Assembly (NCBI GenBank): GCA_029240795.1
Contig: JARDZP010000015.1
Coordinates: 1 to 51,043 of the forward strand
From: Haloplasmataceae bacterium
GTDB lineage: Bacteria; Bacillota_I; Bacilli_A; Haloplasmatales; Haloplasmataceae
DNA length: 51,043 nucleotides
Reading direction: 5' to 3'
Part shown: positions 43,358 through 51,043 of the stretch, one piece after another
How positions within the stretch are numbered: position 1 is the first letter of the stretch
Layout of the letters: each line of letters begins with the position of its first letter
Notes under the pieces: generated by a model
Seen by the model: only the letters and a program-made list of their open reading frames with translations
Told to the model about the DNA's origin: nothing
Databases searched by the model: none
Translations under genes and position numbers: made by a program

Positions 43358-44530
43358 ATGAATAAAAAAAACATTTATTTATTAGGAGCAACTGGTTCAA
43401 TTGGAACACAAACACTTGATGTAATAGACAATAATCCTGATAAATATGAACTAATTACGATTTCATTCGGTAGACAAATTGATAAAGGAATTGAAATAAT
43501 CAAAAAGTTTAAGCCTAAATTTGTAAGTACCATGGATTCTAAAGATGCGTTAAAAATAAAACTGCTTTTTCCTGAAATTGAAGTAGGATTTGGTGATGAA
43601 GGATTAATTCATGCGGCGACCTATGATTCGTATAACTCAAATGAGAATTTAGTTGTTACTGCAGTAGTTGGTTCAGTTGGTTTAACACCGACAATTAAAG
43701 CAATAAAAAAAGGCTATAATATTGGTTTGGCTAATAAAGAAACTTTGGTAACTGCCGGTCACCTTGTTATGAAATTAGCTGAAGAAAATCACGTTAAAAT
43801 TTTACCAATAGATAGTGAGCATGCGGCTATCTTTCAATGTTTAAATGGTGAAGATCCAAGTAAAGTTGAACAATTAATTATCACCGCAAGTGGTGGTTCA
43901 TTCCGTGACAAAACACGGGAGGAATTAGTATATGTTACAATAAAAGACGCACTAAATCATCCAAACTGGTCAATGGGAGCAAAGATTACTATTGATTCAG
44001 CAACGATGATGAATAAAGGGCTTGAAGTTATTGAAGCACACTGGTTGTTTAATTTACCTTATGAAAGAATTTCAACCATTCTACATAAAGAGAGTGTGAT
44101 TCATTCGATGGTTGAATTTATTGATACAGCGGTTATTGCACAATTAGGAACACCTGATATGCGTATACCCATTCAGTATGCGTTAGCGTATCCCGAAAGA
44201 ATTGTATCTAAAAATAGTAGAAGACTAAATTTAGCAGAAATCGGTAAATTAAACTTTAAAGAAATGGATTATAATCGTTTTCCTTGTTTAAAATTTGCTT
44301 ATGATGCTGGCATTAAAGGCGGAAGTATGCCAACTGTATTAAACGCAGCTAACGAAGCTGCTGTGGGGCTATTTTTACAAGGGAAAATTAAATTTTTAGA
44401 TATAGAAAAATTAATATATCAACAAATCGAATCACATCATATTATTAGTAATCCAGATTTAGAGACTGTATTAGCACTTGATCAAGAAATAAAAGCTAAA
44501 GTATCTAGTCTGCAAATTGAAAGGAGCTAA
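43358..44530 (+). CDS. dxr: 1-deoxy-D-xylulose 5-phosphate reductoisomerase
   Basis: 390 aa from the ATG at 43358 (GGGTGAT ahead; an upstream in-frame ATG reads inside cdsA). NADPH fold IYLLGATGSIGTQTLDVI, GLANKETLVTAGHL, LPIDSEHAAIFQCL, SGGSFRD, NHPNWSMGAKITIDSATMMNKGLEVIEAHWLF with metal and substrate residues. It commits to the MEP isoprenoid pathway, which supplies IPP for uppS next door. Confidence 0.97.
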   Translation: MNKKNIYLLGATGSIGTQTLDVIDNNPDKYELITISFGRQIDKGIEIIKKFKPKFVSTMDSKDALKIKLLFPEIEVGFGDEGLIHAATYDSYNSNENLVVTAVVGSVGLTPTIKAIKKGYNIGLANKETLVTAGHLVMKLAEENHVKILPIDSEHAAIFQCLNGEDPSKVEQLIITASGGSFRDKTREELVYVTIKDALNHPNWSMGAKITIDSATMMNKGLEVIEAHWLFNLPYERISTILHKESVIHSMVEFIDTAVIAQLGTPDMRIPIQYALAYPERIVSKNSRRLNLAEIGKLNFKEMDYNRFPCLKFAYDAGIKGGSMPTVLNAANEAAVGLFLQGKIKFLDIEKLIYQQIESHHIISNPDLETVLALDQEIKAKVSSLQIERS

Positions 44531-44533
44531 AAA

Positions 44534-46129
44534 ATGGCAACATTATTAAATGTTTTAATATTTGTATTTGTATTAGGATTAGTTGTACTCGTACACGAAT
44601 TTGGACATTTTATTTTTGCTAGAAGAGCAGGAATTTTATGTCATGAATTTTCAATAGGTATGGGTCCTGCTGTATATAAAATCAAAAGAGGAGAAACCAC
44701 CTATGCAATTAGAGCAATTCCAATTGGTGGCTATGTCTCAATGGCAGGAGAGGAACCTGAAACCTCAAAAATCAAAAAAGATCAAATTATTTATTTAGAT
44801 ACAAAGGATAAATTAATTAGAAAAATTTATTTATTTAATCCTAAATATATTACAGCTACAAAAGCTAAAGTTATCGATTTTGATTTATATGGACAAAATG
44901 GAGATAAACTTTATATTCACTATGAAGATGAAGATGGACAGTCACAAATAGATCGTGTAAAACGTGATGCAATGTATGTCTTTGATGAAAAAACTGAGTA
45001 CCAAATTGCACCCTACGACCGTTGTTTTGAATCCAAACCTTGGATTCCTCGCTTTTTAACAGTAGTAATGGGAGCTGGTTTTAACTTTTTACTAGCAATA
45101 CTCATATTTATCATTGTCAATCTATTATCAGGTGTTCCAACTGATCTTCCTATTGTAGATACACCTTTAGTTAATTCACCTTCTGAAGGTAAATTACTAG
45201 AAGATGACGAAATAGTTTCAATTAACGGTGTTGATATAAATAAATGGGAAGATGTTACTTCATTTATGGCTAATTACGCAAAGAGTACTAACGATAATAA
45301 AGCACTTACAGTAGTTGTATTACGTGATGGCAAAGAAGTAACTGAAGTGATGACTCCAATGATTTATATCGCTACACTTGGATTATATAGTGACCATAAT
45401 AATGTTAATTCTAATATAGTAGGAACGATTGGTAAATCAACGTCAGCTTACATTGAAGGATTAAGAGAAGGCGATGTAATAACACGGATTAAAGGAACAA
45501 GATCAGATGATAAAAATACCGAAAATGTATCTGAAATTAAACTTATTGATGAACCCGTTTCTAATTTCTATGAGATTAGAGAAGTACTTCAAAACTTTTA
45601 TTTAAACGAAGAAATAGAAATTACCTATTCACGTAATGGTGTTGAAGATACTATAAAAGTAGCTTTATTAAAAGCACTAGAACCAGAAAATGTTTCAGCA
45701 TTTAAATTAGGCATCTCTCCGATCACTGAGTTTAGACCTCTTAAATCAATCGTTTTAGGTGTAACCAATACATTTGGAGTAATTGATTCAGTATTTCAAA
45801 CATTAGGGTTATTATTTAATAATAAAAATGTTGGAGTATCTGATTTATCAGGTCCATTAGGAATATATCAAATGACTAAAACTTTTGCGATGGCAGGATT
45901 AATTTCACTACTATCATGGATTGCATTTATTAGTGCTAATATTGGTTTTGTTAATTTATTACCCATACCAGCACTTGATGGTGGAAGATTAATATTCTTA
46001 GTCATTGAAAAAATAGCTCGAAGACCTATAAGTCGTAAAGTTGAAGGATATATCCATACTGTCGGATTTGTATTATTTATGCTTTTATTCGTTTATGTAT
46101 TTTATAATGATCTATTAAGAATGTTTTAA
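44534..46129 (+). CDS. rseP: RseP/RasP-type site-2 protease, extended form
   Basis: 531 aa, about 100 residues longer than the Bacillus enzyme. Zinc site HEFGH (21-25) in the first helix, third metal ligand in NLLPIPALDGGRL near the C-terminus, four membrane helices. The extra length is an insert at about 75-170 (DTKDKLIRKIYLFNPKYI..YDRCFESKPWIPRF) and two PDZ-like units (LLEDDEIVSINGVDINKW; LREGDVITRIKGTRSD). It cleaves membrane proteins such as anti-sigma factors and signal-peptide remnants. Last gene of the operon; a terminator follows. Confidence 0.93.
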   Translation: MATLLNVLIFVFVLGLVVLVHEFGHFIFARRAGILCHEFSIGMGPAVYKIKRGETTYAIRAIPIGGYVSMAGEEPETSKIKKDQIIYLDTKDKLIRKIYLFNPKYITATKAKVIDFDLYGQNGDKLYIHYEDEDGQSQIDRVKRDAMYVFDEKTEYQIAPYDRCFESKPWIPRFLTVVMGAGFNFLLAILIFIIVNLLSGVPTDLPIVDTPLVNSPSEGKLLEDDEIVSINGVDINKWEDVTSFMANYAKSTNDNKALTVVVLRDGKEVTEVMTPMIYIATLGLYSDHNNVNSNIVGTIGKSTSAYIEGLREGDVITRIKGTRSDDKNTENVSEIKLIDEPVSNFYEIREVLQNFYLNEEIEITYSRNGVEDTIKVALLKALEPENVSAFKLGISPITEFRPLKSIVLGVTNTFGVIDSVFQTLGLLFNNKNVGVSDLSGPLGIYQMTKTFAMAGLISLLSWIAFISANIGFVNLLPIPALDGGRLIFLVIEKIARRPISRKVEGYIHTVGFVLFMLLFVYVFYNDLLRMF

Positions 46130-46138
46130 TATAAGATT

Positions 46139-46170
46139 AGAAGATTTAAAAACTTAAATCTTCTTTTTTT
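46139..46170 (+). terminator. Terminator after rseP
   Basis: AGAAGATTTAA-AAAC-TTAAATCTTCT followed by T residues. Confidence 0.85.
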
Positions 46171-46222
46171 ATTTGCCAATATATGATAAAATAGAAGATA
46201 AAAGTATAGGATGTGACAAATT

Positions 46223-47479
46223 ATGAATAAATATATTATAAAAGCTTTATCAAGCTTAGTAAAATTCTTTTCAATAGAAGAAGATAATTTTGATTTATTA
46301 AATACAACAGAAGTCTTATTAAAAAGAAACGTCCTAGTGAATCGATTATTGGCCATTACGAACGTTTTAATAACAATTTTTATGTTTATTCTCAATATTA
46401 ATAGTAACGACATTACTTTTATCGACACACTGGTTTTACTTATCCCATCGATTGGTCTAAATGTTTTAATTACTTATTTAGTGAATACTAAACAATGTGA
46501 TGAAGAAAAACAATTATTAGGAATGTATGTTGGGGTATTATCTGTTTCTTGGATTGCCTTTCGCTTATTTGCGACGTATCCTGCACCATACACATATGTT
46601 TTTATTTATTTTGCTTTAGTCGTCATCGCATTATTTCAAAATCGTAATGCAATGTTAATGGGCGATGTTTTTATATTTGTTATCGCATCCTATATTCATT
46701 TTAGTGAAATGTTTAAGGATTTTAGTCCTATCTTTACAAGTAAAGGTATGTCATTAAATGAAATCACTGTTTATACCCTGTTTTTGGTATTGTTTATTTT
46801 GGTTTTAACCGCAATGGTTTTCTTCAGCGAGTACATGGATAAACAACGTAAAGATGAATTAGCCAAACGTGAAAAAATTGAAAATGAATTTAATGATGTA
46901 TTATTTAGTGTTTTTGATACCATTGAAGATTTCTCACAAGTGACTGAAGATGATGAACTGAGTAGTGATTATGTTACCGCATTAATGGCTAAAAAATTAG
47001 GCTTATTATTAAAATATGAAGAAGAGAAATGTGATCAGCTTTTTAGTTTTGCGATTGTTATTGGCGTTAACAATGATTTTAGTTTAGACTATGATGAAAA
47101 TCAAAAAGCGAGTTTATTAAAAGATTATAGTAAAATAAAATATAAATTAAACATCGGTCAATCACTCTTAAAAAGAACTAGAATAAAAATTAAATGTGAA
47201 GGCATGGTTCGTTCACGATATGAATCTTGGTTTGTATCAGAAAATTTCAAAAAAATTAAATCTGAAGATGATAGTATTGACAATCAAATTGTTTTACTAT
47301 GTGAAATGTATGTGATTTTACGTGATAAACAAAGTTATAAAAAAGCTTTACCACATATAAAAGCAATTAAAGAAATAACAGATACTTTTAATCATTTCTT
47401 TGATGAAAGCTTACTAAATACATTTTTAGAAAATCATGTTGAATTTGAAGTTATTTATGAAAGAACAAGAAGTGTATAA
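46223..47479 (+). CDS. Membrane protein with degenerate HD-GYP-like C-terminus
   Basis: 418 aa with AGGATGTG ahead. N-terminal region, then six hydrophobic helices (about 42-62, 68-88, 98-114, 120-138, 143-160, 178-200) and a coiled-coil linker (EYMDKQRKDELAKREKIENEF). The C-terminal part (about 245-415) follows the HD-GYP layout: SDYVTALMAKKLGL, FSFAIVIGV where HDIGK is expected, RSRYESWFVSENFKKIKSEDDSIDNQIVLL where HHExxDGxGYP..IP is expected, and CEMYVILRDKQSYKKAL..FDESLLNTFL like the typical A-DVFDALTSxRPYRKAL ending. All metal-binding His/Asp are missing, so hydrolysis of c-di-GMP is unlikely; a binding role is possible. Assignment is inference from layout. Confidence 0.55.
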   Translation: MNKYIIKALSSLVKFFSIEEDNFDLLNTTEVLLKRNVLVNRLLAITNVLITIFMFILNINSNDITFIDTLVLLIPSIGLNVLITYLVNTKQCDEEKQLLGMYVGVLSVSWIAFRLFATYPAPYTYVFIYFALVVIALFQNRNAMLMGDVFIFVIASYIHFSEMFKDFSPIFTSKGMSLNEITVYTLFLVLFILVLTAMVFFSEYMDKQRKDELAKREKIENEFNDVLFSVFDTIEDFSQVTEDDELSSDYVTALMAKKLGLLLKYEEEKCDQLFSFAIVIGVNNDFSLDYDENQKASLLKDYSKIKYKLNIGQSLLKRTRIKIKCEGMVRSRYESWFVSENFKKIKSEDDSIDNQIVLLCEMYVILRDKQSYKKALPHIKAIKEITDTFNHFFDESLLNTFLENHVEFEVIYERTRSV

Positions 47480-47486
47480 TTTTATG

Positions 47487-47515
47487 TTGACAAATGTCAA
47501 TTTTTCGTGTATCCT
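47487..47515 (+). promoter_or_regulatory. Promoter of the pyr transporter-pyrF-pyrE operon
   Basis: TTGACA (47487-47492), 17 bases, TATCCT (47510-47515). Confidence 0.75.
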
Positions 47516-47531
47516 ATTAAACAATAGGATG

Positions 47532-47628
47532 CCTTTAAGATAGTCCCGTGAGACTAATAAGGAATTGTACATAAATGGAAAAGTGTGTAAACCTTAACTA
47601 TCTTTTAGGATGTTAAGGTTTTTTTTAT
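47532..47628 (+). promoter_or_regulatory. PyrR-responsive attenuator (pyr leader)
   Basis: The PyrR-binding hairpin is at 47532-47562: CCTTTA..TAGTCCCGTGAGACTA..AAGG, with the conserved AGTCC-x-GTGAGACT loop. A terminator AACCTTAAC / GTTAAGGTT plus eight T lies at 47590-47628. AAGATAG (47537-47543) of the binding hairpin is complementary to CTATCTT (47598-47604) of the terminator, giving the alternative antiterminator. With UMP bound, PyrR stabilises the first hairpin and transcription ends; when pyrimidines are low the operon is read through. Confidence 0.9.
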
Positions 47629-47668
47629 TGGTATCCTATACCAAAAGAAATATATAGGAGGAATAATT

Positions 47669-49012
47669 ATGTTTAAATCAAAAAGCAAAGCTAATCAATT
47701 AGCAATCAAAATGGCACTTGCCCTAATTTTAGGATTATTATCAGGTGTAGGATTCTTATTATTAAGAGAATATTTATTAAATTCAGGTAATGAAATTACT
47801 TGGAGTTCAATTAATTCGTTGTTATTTCAAGATATTAATGTTGAAAGTGGCAATAAAGCAATTGGACTCTTTTATATTATTGGGCAATTATTTACAAACT
47901 CACTACAACTAGTCATTGTACCAATGGTTTTCACATCAATTACTTTAGCAATGTGTAAAATTGCAGATACCAAAAAATTAGGTAGAATCTCAGCGAAAAC
48001 AATCTTTGGTTTTCTAATAACCTACTTCTTTGCCTTATTACTTGCAGGTACTGTTGGTTTTATCGCGCATAAATTAGGTGCGTTTAATGTAAATATTGGT
48101 GATCTTACAGGTCAGTCTGGTTCAGTTGGTTCAAATCCATTAAAGATCGTCATTGAATCTGTACCAAATAATATCCTAACTGCGTTTAGTAGTAATGGTA
48201 AAGTCCTAGCAGTGGTCTTTATCGCCGTCATTTGTGGTTTAGCGATTAACGCGTTAGGTAACAAAATAAGTATTCTAACAAAATTACTTGAAGAAATTAA
48301 TGAAATATTAGTTAAATTTTTAGATGTCGTAATAACAAAATTCGGTCCATTTGCTATATTCGTACTCTTAACCCGTACATTTGCGATATATGGTATAGAT
48401 CACTTATTACCAGCACTTAACTATGTAGTGTTAACAGTCATTTGTTTACTAGTTTTCCTAGTATTTGGTTATGCATTGTTTGTGTGGATTTTCGGAAAAG
48501 TAAATCCAATCCCATTTATTCGTAAAATCGGTAAAGTTGCGATGTTTGGCTTCTCAACTTCATCAAGTGCTGCTACATTACCACTGAACACTAAAACTAC
48601 TATAGAAGAATTAGGCGTAGATAATGAAATTGCTTCATTTGTCCTACCTTTAGGGATGACTGTTAATATGAATGGTACCGCCATTATGCAGGTGATTGCG
48701 ACAATCTTTATCGCTTCTTATGCTGGATACGATATAAATATTGGAAGTGTTATCATAATCGCTCTGCTCGCTTTACTAGCGTCAGTAGGAACACCTGCAG
48801 CACCTGGTGCCGGAGCAATCATACTCTTCACACTGCTAACAGGAATGGGTTATAATAATGACGCTGCATTAATTGTTTATGCTTTAATTCTAGCGATTAA
48901 TCGTCCTGTTGAAATGCTTGTCACTTCGCTAAATGTCGTAGGTGATAGTGCAATAGCTGTAGTTGTTGCGAATTCAGAAAACTTACTAAACAAAGAAGTA
49001 TATGCAGCTTAA
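47669..49012 (+). CDS. DAACS-family Na+/H+ symporter under PyrR control, candidate orotate importer
   Basis: 447 aa behind TAGGAGGA. Glutamate-transporter-homologue fold: eight helices with two reentrant loops, serine-rich HP1 STSSSAATLPLN, TM7 GMTVNMNGTAIM (usual NMDGT, Asp to Asn) and HP2 LASVGTPAAPGAGAI. In TM8, aligning AINRPVEMLVTSLNVVGD with GltPh puts Asn at 390, Glu at 394 and Val at 397, so the Arg that binds the acidic side chain in Glu/Asp carriers is absent; Asn401 and Asp405 are kept. The PyrR leader and pyrF-pyrE downstream point to a pyrimidine precursor such as orotate or a related acid (DctA-type carriers can take up orotate). Substrate is inference. Confidence 0.8.
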   Translation: MFKSKSKANQLAIKMALALILGLLSGVGFLLLREYLLNSGNEITWSSINSLLFQDINVESGNKAIGLFYIIGQLFTNSLQLVIVPMVFTSITLAMCKIADTKKLGRISAKTIFGFLITYFFALLLAGTVGFIAHKLGAFNVNIGDLTGQSGSVGSNPLKIVIESVPNNILTAFSSNGKVLAVVFIAVICGLAINALGNKISILTKLLEEINEILVKFLDVVITKFGPFAIFVLLTRTFAIYGIDHLLPALNYVVLTVICLLVFLVFGYALFVWIFGKVNPIPFIRKIGKVAMFGFSTSSSAATLPLNTKTTIEELGVDNEIASFVLPLGMTVNMNGTAIMQVIATIFIASYAGYDINIGSVIIIALLALLASVGTPAAPGAGAIILFTLLTGMGYNNDAALIVYALILAINRPVEMLVTSLNVVGDSAIAVVVANSENLLNKEVYAA

Positions 49013-49030
49013 TTAGAAAGGAATGTTAAA

Positions 49031-49735
49031 ATGGAAAAAGATGTTATCATCGCACTAGATTTTGAAAATAGCAATGAAACAATCACGTTTTTAGAAAAGT
49101 TTGATGAATCACTGTTTGTAAAAGTCGGAATGGAATTATTTTATAAAGAAGGTCCAGATGTAATTAGTAGGATTCAAGACAAAGGTCATAAAGTATTCCT
49201 AGATTTGAAATTACATGATATACCAACAACCGTTTATCGTTCTATGAAAAATATCGCAAAATTAAAGATCGATATGGTAACAATACATACATCAGGCGGA
49301 ATAGAAATGATGAATTGTGCATTAATGGGATTAAATGAAAGTGGCATAAAAAGACCACTTTGTGTAGGTGTAACCATTTTAACATCAATCTCTGAAACAG
49401 TACTGAAAGAGGAATTATTAATAACAGAACCTATCTCTGAAACAGTATTACATTATGCGCATAATGCGAAAATGTCGGGATTAGATGGAGTCGTTTGTTC
49501 TCCACTCGAATCATCCATCATCCATTCGCATTTAGGTAAAGACTTCTATACAATCACTCCAGGTATTCGTTTAGAAAATAATGAACATAACGATCAAGTA
49601 AGAGTGACCACACCTAAAATTGCTAGAGCATTAGGTTCTGATTATATCGTTGTAGGCCGCACGATTACAAATGCAAAAAATCCGCTTGAAGCATATCAAA
49701 GTGTTAAAAATCAGTTTATGATTGAAGGTGAATAA
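49031..49735 (+). CDS. pyrF: Orotidine 5'-phosphate decarboxylase
   Basis: 234 aa with AGAAAGGAATG ahead. VIIALDFENSNE, FVKVGMELFY, catalytic VFLDLKLHDIPTTVY (Lys-xx-Asp), DMVTIHTSGG, TPGIRLE and DYIVVGRTITNA. It converts OMP to UMP. Second gene of the PyrR-controlled operon, 18 bases after the transporter; pyrE follows one base after its stop. Confidence 0.97.
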   Translation: MEKDVIIALDFENSNETITFLEKFDESLFVKVGMELFYKEGPDVISRIQDKGHKVFLDLKLHDIPTTVYRSMKNIAKLKIDMVTIHTSGGIEMMNCALMGLNESGIKRPLCVGVTILTSISETVLKEELLITEPISETVLHYAHNAKMSGLDGVVCSPLESSIIHSHLGKDFYTITPGIRLENNEHNDQVRVTTPKIARALGSDYIVVGRTITNAKNPLEAYQSVKNQFMIEGE

Positions 49736-49736
49736 G

Positions 49737-50366
49737 ATGGAAAGAACAATCGCAAAATATTTATTAGAAATTAACGCTGTAACATTATCTGTAGAAAACC
49801 CCTATACATGGGCATCTGGTATAAAAGCACCCATCTATTGTGATAATCGTTTGACGTTATCTTTTCCTAATATTCGAAATGATATTGAATTAGGACTAGC
49901 TAAGGTAATTGAAATTTATTATCCTGAAACAGAAATGTTAATGGGAACTGCAACTGCAGGAATTGCTCACGCAGCACTAGTGGCAAACATTTTAGATTTA
50001 CCGATGGGTTATGTGAGATCGAGTAATAAGACTCACGGTAAAGGAAATCAAATTGAAGGAAAAGTTGTTGAAAAACAAAAAGTCGTCGTCGTTGAAGATT
50101 TAATTTCAACAGGAAGTTCTAGCTTAGAAGTAGTTAAAGCCCTACAAGAAGCAAATCTTGAAGTTTTAGGGGTCATTTCAATATTTACATATAATTTTAA
50201 ACTATCCGAAATGAATTTCAAAAATGCAAATCTACGATATCATTCACTTACTAATTATGAAGTTTTGATTAATGTAGCACTAGAGCATAACTATATTACT
50301 CAAAATGACTTTGATAAATTAAAAAAATGGTATGTAAATCCTGAAAGTACAGAATGGATGAAATAA
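49737..50366 (+). CDS. pyrE: Orotate phosphoribosyltransferase
   Basis: 209 aa from the ATG at 49737 with GAAGGTGA ahead; the upstream in-frame start lies in pyrF. PYTWASGIKAPIYCDNR (orotate site), GTATAGIAHAALVA, YVRSSNKTHGKGNQIEG (catalytic loop) and PRPP-binding VVVVEDLISTGSSSLEVV. It makes OMP from orotate and PRPP. With pyrF it gives a complete orotate-to-UMP route next to the transporter; no other de novo pyr genes are in the window. Confidence 0.97.
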   Translation: MERTIAKYLLEINAVTLSVENPYTWASGIKAPIYCDNRLTLSFPNIRNDIELGLAKVIEIYYPETEMLMGTATAGIAHAALVANILDLPMGYVRSSNKTHGKGNQIEGKVVEKQKVVVVEDLISTGSSSLEVVKALQEANLEVLGVISIFTYNFKLSEMNFKNANLRYHSLTNYEVLINVALEHNYITQNDFDKLKKWYVNPESTEWMK

Positions 50367-50377
50367 ATTATTAACTT

Positions 50378-50410
50378 AAAATAGACTCGCAAAAGCGAGT
50401 TCTATTTATT
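50378..50410 (+). terminator. Terminator after pyrE
   Basis: AAATAGA-CTCGC-AAAA-GCGAG-T-TCTATTT with one bulge, then ATTTC. Confidence 0.65.
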
Positions 50411-50466
50411 TCTATTAAATTTTTAATATTAATTAAGATAAATTGCATAAACTATAAATAAAATAT

Positions 50467-50495
50467 TTGACAAAATATGTAATATATCATATAAT
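50467..50495 (+). promoter_or_regulatory. Consensus promoter of metK
   Basis: TTGACA (50467-50472), 17 bases, TATAAT (50490-50495); both hexamers perfect. Confidence 0.9.
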
Positions 50496-50523
50496 AAATT
50501 TGTTGTTTTTTAAATATATATAA

Positions 50524-50660
50524 CCTTATTAAGAGCGATGTAGGAAAAGAACCCTGTGACGTCGCAGCAACCCCAATTGGAAGGTGCTAGTTCTAAGGAA
50601 GCTTATGCTTCAGCAATAAGGATGCGAATTTAGTCCGCCCTTATTGTGCGGATTTTTTAT
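50524..50660 (+). promoter_or_regulatory. SAM-I riboswitch (S-box) of metK
   Basis: P1 pairs CCTTATT (50524-50530) with AATAAGG (50615-50621). Inside are AAGAGCGATG, ACCCTGTGACGTCGCAGCAACC and AAGGTGCTAGTTCTAA, the conserved S-box core. The expression platform is a terminator (TCCGC / GCGGA, 50634-50652, then six T) whose loop holds CCTTATT (50639-50645). That loop can pair with the 3' P1 strand AATAAGG as antiterminator. SAM binding should end transcription before metK. Confidence 0.95.
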
Positions 50661-50720
50661 TTCGTTTTTATGAATATAAAGTTTATATATTTAAAGACTA
50701 ATATTTAGAGGAGGCATTTT

Positions 50721-51043
50721 ATGAATCATGAACGAAAATTATTTACGTCTGAATCAGTTACAGAAGGACATCCCGATAAAATTTGTGACCAAATTTCTGA
50801 TGCGGTTTTAGATGCAATATATAAAGATGACCCAATGGCACGTGTTGCTTGTGAAACAAGTGTGACTACTGGTTTAGTTTTAGTTATGGGCGAAATTTCT
50901 ACTACAACTTATGTTGATATACAAAAATTAGTAAGAGATACTGTACGTGAAATTGGTTATGACCGTGCAAAATATGGTTTTGATGCAGATACATGTGCTG
51001 TTTTAGTTGCTTTAAATGAACAATCTCCAGATATCGCAATGGG
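50721..51043 (+). CDS. metK: S-adenosylmethionine synthetase, 5' part
   Basis: First 107 codons; the gene runs past the window edge. AGAGGAGG before the [32 protein letters not shown] (ATP and metal-binding His/Asp) and [17 protein letters not shown] are MetK signatures. It makes SAM from methionine and ATP, the ligand of the riboswitch just upstream, so it is feedback controlled. Confidence 0.98.
   Translation, partial: MNHERKLFTSESVTEGHPDKICDQISDAVLDAIYKDDPMARVACETSVTTGLVLVMGEISTTTYVDIQKLVRDTVREIGYDRAKYGFDADTCAVLVALNEQSPDIAM

Noticed and set aside
1-51043. CRISPR arrays, tRNA or rRNA genes, insertion sequences, prophage
   Set aside because: No regularly spaced repeats, no cloverleaf-like sequences, no transposase or phage structural genes were seen on reading; only XerC, a housekeeping recombinase, is present.

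Overview
The window is AT-rich, standard-code DNA (TGA is used as a normal stop, e.g. at the end of cdsA) from a low-GC Firmicute. Gene order around trmFO-xerC and rpsB-tsf-pyrH-frr-uppS-cdsA-dxr-rseP matches Bacilli. YlbJ and two tiny YjcZ-type proteins, one with a sigma-K-like promoter, suggest a spore former. A Turicibacter/Haloplasma-like or other deep-branching Bacilli/Erysipelotrichia relative would fit, but this is inference and no 16S is present.

Layout. 1-2.0 kb: decayed, frameshifted Rhs/YD-repeat protein followed by an intact leucine-rich-repeat protein (orphan immunity-like). 2.2-2.6 kb: on the minus strand, three tandem, similar short transcription units. Each has a -10 box, an 11-bp-period direct-repeat operator at identical spacing, a C/U-rich (anti-Shine-Dalgarno) segment and an intrinsic terminator; they look like a multicopy sRNA family. 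2.7-4.1 kb: MscS channel and a small membrane protein. 4.3-10.1 kb: defence-type operon jetA-jetB-jetC (Wadjet SMC-like condensin) in which the nuclease gene jetD is not present and a DUF4303-like gene stands in its place. 11.3-14.4 kb: OmpR-type two-component system co-transcribed with two thioredoxin-fold surface proteins. 14.5-15 kb: two YjcZ-type genes. 15-20 kb: aldehyde dehydrogenase, alpha/beta hydrolase, acyltransferase, ilvE. 20-24.7 kb: rsmD-coaD, ylbJ, and a Fur-box-controlled feoA-feoB-small peptide operon. 24.8-29.6 kb: CAAX-type protease, hybrid histidine kinase and a PAS-GGDEF-EAL protein. 29.7-35.1 kb: COG2509 flavoprotein, TPR, LysM, membrane and DUF1659/DUF2922 genes. 35.2-46.1 kb: housekeeping block trmFO-xerC-dut, rpsB-tsf-pyrH-frr, uppS-cdsA-dxr-rseP. 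46.2-47.5 kb: membrane protein with a degenerate HD-GYP-like C-terminus. 47.5-50.4 kb: PyrR attenuator, DAACS-family transporter, pyrF, pyrE, a possible orotate or pyrimidine-precursor uptake and salvage operon. 50.4 kb to end: SAM-I riboswitch and the 5' part of metK.

The strongest leads are the tandem sRNA-like array with a shared operator, the Wadjet operon without its nuclease, the transporter under PyrR control with altered substrate-site residues, and the two-component system tied to two thioredoxin-like proteins. Family calls were made by reading motifs; no database search was run.
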